Notes under the pieces: generated by a model | Databases searched by the model: none | What the model was told of the DNA's origin: nothing | The model's input: only the letters and a program-made list of their open reading frames with translations | Shown here: in pieces, positions 12,852 to 13,922 of the stretch | Layout of the letters: every line of letters starts with the position of its first letter | Position numbering within the stretch: the first letter of the stretch is position 1 | Position numbers and translations under genes: made by a program | Source: JBIKLM01 sp044375105 | Lineage (GTDB): Bacteria; Planctomycetota; UBA1135; GCA-002686595 | Direction: 5' to 3' | DNA: 13,922 nucleotides | Assembly: GCA_044375105.1 (NCBI GenBank) | Contig: JBILNK010000110.1 | Span: 1-13,922, forward strand

Positions 12852-13922
12852 TCAGGCCGCGCTGAAGGTCAGAGTGAAGTCGCCCTGGTTGGCGAGGCGG
12901 GTGAGCAGCGGCAAGCCGAAGGCACTGGCGGGGGTCAGCAGGCCGCCGTGGCCGGGTTGACCCAGGCCTGGCACGGCGCTGGGGTCGGCCAGCAGCAAAC
13001 CGCATTCGACCAGGCAGCGGCTGGTCACGGCGTTGCCTGGGTCGCCGCTGGCTTCGAGGCGCAGACCCAGGGTTTGGCCGTCGACGGCTGTGGCGTGCAG
13101 GTCGAGGCGCACGCGGCCGTGTTCGATGGTGCGCTCGTCCGGGCCCTGGCCGGGCAGCGGGCCGAAGCGCCGCGCCAGCTGCTGGCCGAGGGCGGTCGAG
13201 AGGCCCCGGGAGAGCCAGCGCAGGGCGCCGCTGGCCAGTTGGGCCGCCAGGGGATGGGCGCCCTCGAGGGCCTGGTACTCGCGATAGCACAGCGCGGCGC
13301 CATAGCCCAGCAGCGCGTCGCTGCGCATCACCACGCGGCGGTTGATCGGCCCCATGAAAAACGGCATCAGCGTCGCGCCGCTGCCGGGCTCCCGTTCGGG
13401 GCCCGCGGGATCGGCCTGCAGGCGCAGCTCCGCGGCGCTGGGCTCGTAGCCGGGCACCAGCAGGTACGGATCGGCCAGGAGCCGGCGATCCTCCGCGCGC
13501 GCCAGCTCGATCAGGGTCGCCCAGGAACCGCCGTTGAGGCCGCCGCGCAGCCGATACACGCCCCAGATCGAGGCCAGATCGCCGAAGCCCCGGCGGCGGG
13601 CTTCTTCGACCAGGGCCAGCACGCAGAGATCCGCCGGCACCGAATCGAACCCGCAGCAGGGCACCAGGAAGCTGCCGCGCGCGCGCGCGGCCGCGTGGTG
13701 GCGCTCGATCAGGCGCCGCACCCAAGCGACCTCGCCGGTGATGTCGGCGTAGTGTCGCCCCGCTTCGGCGCAGGCGTCGACCAGCCCATCACCGAGGCGC
13801 GCGAAGGGGCCGGCGGTGCTGAGCACCACGCGGGCCCCATCGACGGCCCGCCGCAGGCCGACGTCATCGGCCGCATCGGCCACGGCGATGCGCCCACGGC
13901 CGAGCGCCCGGGCCAGCTGCTC
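12852..13922 (-). CDS. Saccharopine-dehydrogenase-like / trans-acting enoyl reductase family protein (5' end missing)
   Basis: The last 356 residues of a protein whose N-terminus lies beyond the right edge; the frame is open to base 13922. The first visible residues, RGRIAVADAADDVGLRRAVDGARVVLSTAGPFA, match the late part of a Rossmann NAD(P)-binding domain. They are followed by CAEAGRHYADITGE, then RHHAAARARGSFLVPCCGFDSVPADL, which is the strongest signature of this family ('Y.DitGE ... GFDS.P.DL'). Members include mycobacterial trans-acting enoyl reductases of lipid synthesis and many uncharacterised oxidoreductases related to saccharopine dehydrogenase. The substrate here cannot be told. 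The C-terminus ends TLTFSAA. The gene converges with the DUF454 gene across 185 bases in which I see only a weak 5-bp stem (12742-12754). Confidence 0.9.
   Translation of the reverse strand, partial: EQLARALGRGRIAVADAADDVGLRRAVDGARVVLSTAGPFARLGDGLVDACAEAGRHYADITGEVAWVRRLIERHHAAARARGSFLVPCCGFDSVPADLCVLALVEEARRRGFGDLASIWGVYRLRGGLNGGSWATLIELARAEDRRLLADPYLLVPGYEPSAAELRLQADPAGPEREPGSGATLMPFFMGPINRRVVMRSDALLGYGAALCYREYQALEGAHPLAAQLASGALRWLSRGLSTALGQQLARRFGPLPGQGPDERTIEHGRVRLDLHATAVDGQTLGLRLEASGDPGNAVTSRCLVECGLLLADPSAVPGLGQPGHGGLLTPASAFGLPLLTRLANQGDFTLTFSAA

Noticed and set aside
1..13922. tRNA or rRNA genes
   Set aside because: No cloverleaf with a conserved T-arm and no rRNA-like stretches were recognised on either strand. 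A covariance-model scan would be needed to exclude them fully.

Overview
This is a roughly 13.9 kb window of very GC-rich, gene-dense bacterial chromosome. It looks like an ordinary housekeeping region, not a phage, plasmid or defence island. No single marker fixes the organism. Several traits together suggest a high-GC planctomycete or a similarly GC-rich relative: the ECF sigma factor type, a lipoprotein-like methyltransferase of the 'CDTYHHFEYP' family, an FmdB zinc ribbon with a second Cys-rich tail, a decayed C-terminal domain resembling the tails of secreted planctomycete and myxobacterial proteins, and scarce Shine-Dalgarno sites. That assignment is inference.

Layout. 34-4550 is a block on the minus strand: a two-segment membrane protein with a DUF3592-like domain, a decayed gene remnant, a NERD-plus-S1 protein whose GTG start overlaps the stop of a class I methyltransferase, a Dps mini-ferritin, and a PgeF/YfiH-family enzyme. 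A 534-base divergent gap (4551-5084) holds no recognisable gene but contains strong hairpins. A plus-strand gene for a 412-residue helix-turn-helix-like protein of unknown function follows (5085-6323). Two minus-strand genes come next, an FmdB zinc ribbon and an RlmA-like rRNA methyltransferase. The gap between them carries a 19-bp tandem repeat.

From 8062 the plus strand carries a site-2 (M50) protease gene split by a small palindromic insertion, then a hybrid histidine kinase, an ECF sigma factor and a DUF454 membrane protein. A minus-strand saccharopine-dehydrogenase-like/trans-acting enoyl reductase gene runs off the right edge.

The most notable observation is the 129-bp AT-tract-flanked palindromic element in the M50 protease gene. 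Removing exactly 133 bases (the element plus one copy of the flanking CTGA) restores one continuous reading frame of 363 codons across the junction. The element therefore looks like a non-autonomous, MITE/REP-like mobile element caught in a gene. The truncated protease keeps both catalytic motifs. Other points of interest are the NERD-S1 fusion with translational coupling, a Dps with Met in place of an acidic ferroxidase ligand, and -10-like hexamers lying 6-11 bases before several start codons, which suggests leaderless or very short-leader transcripts.
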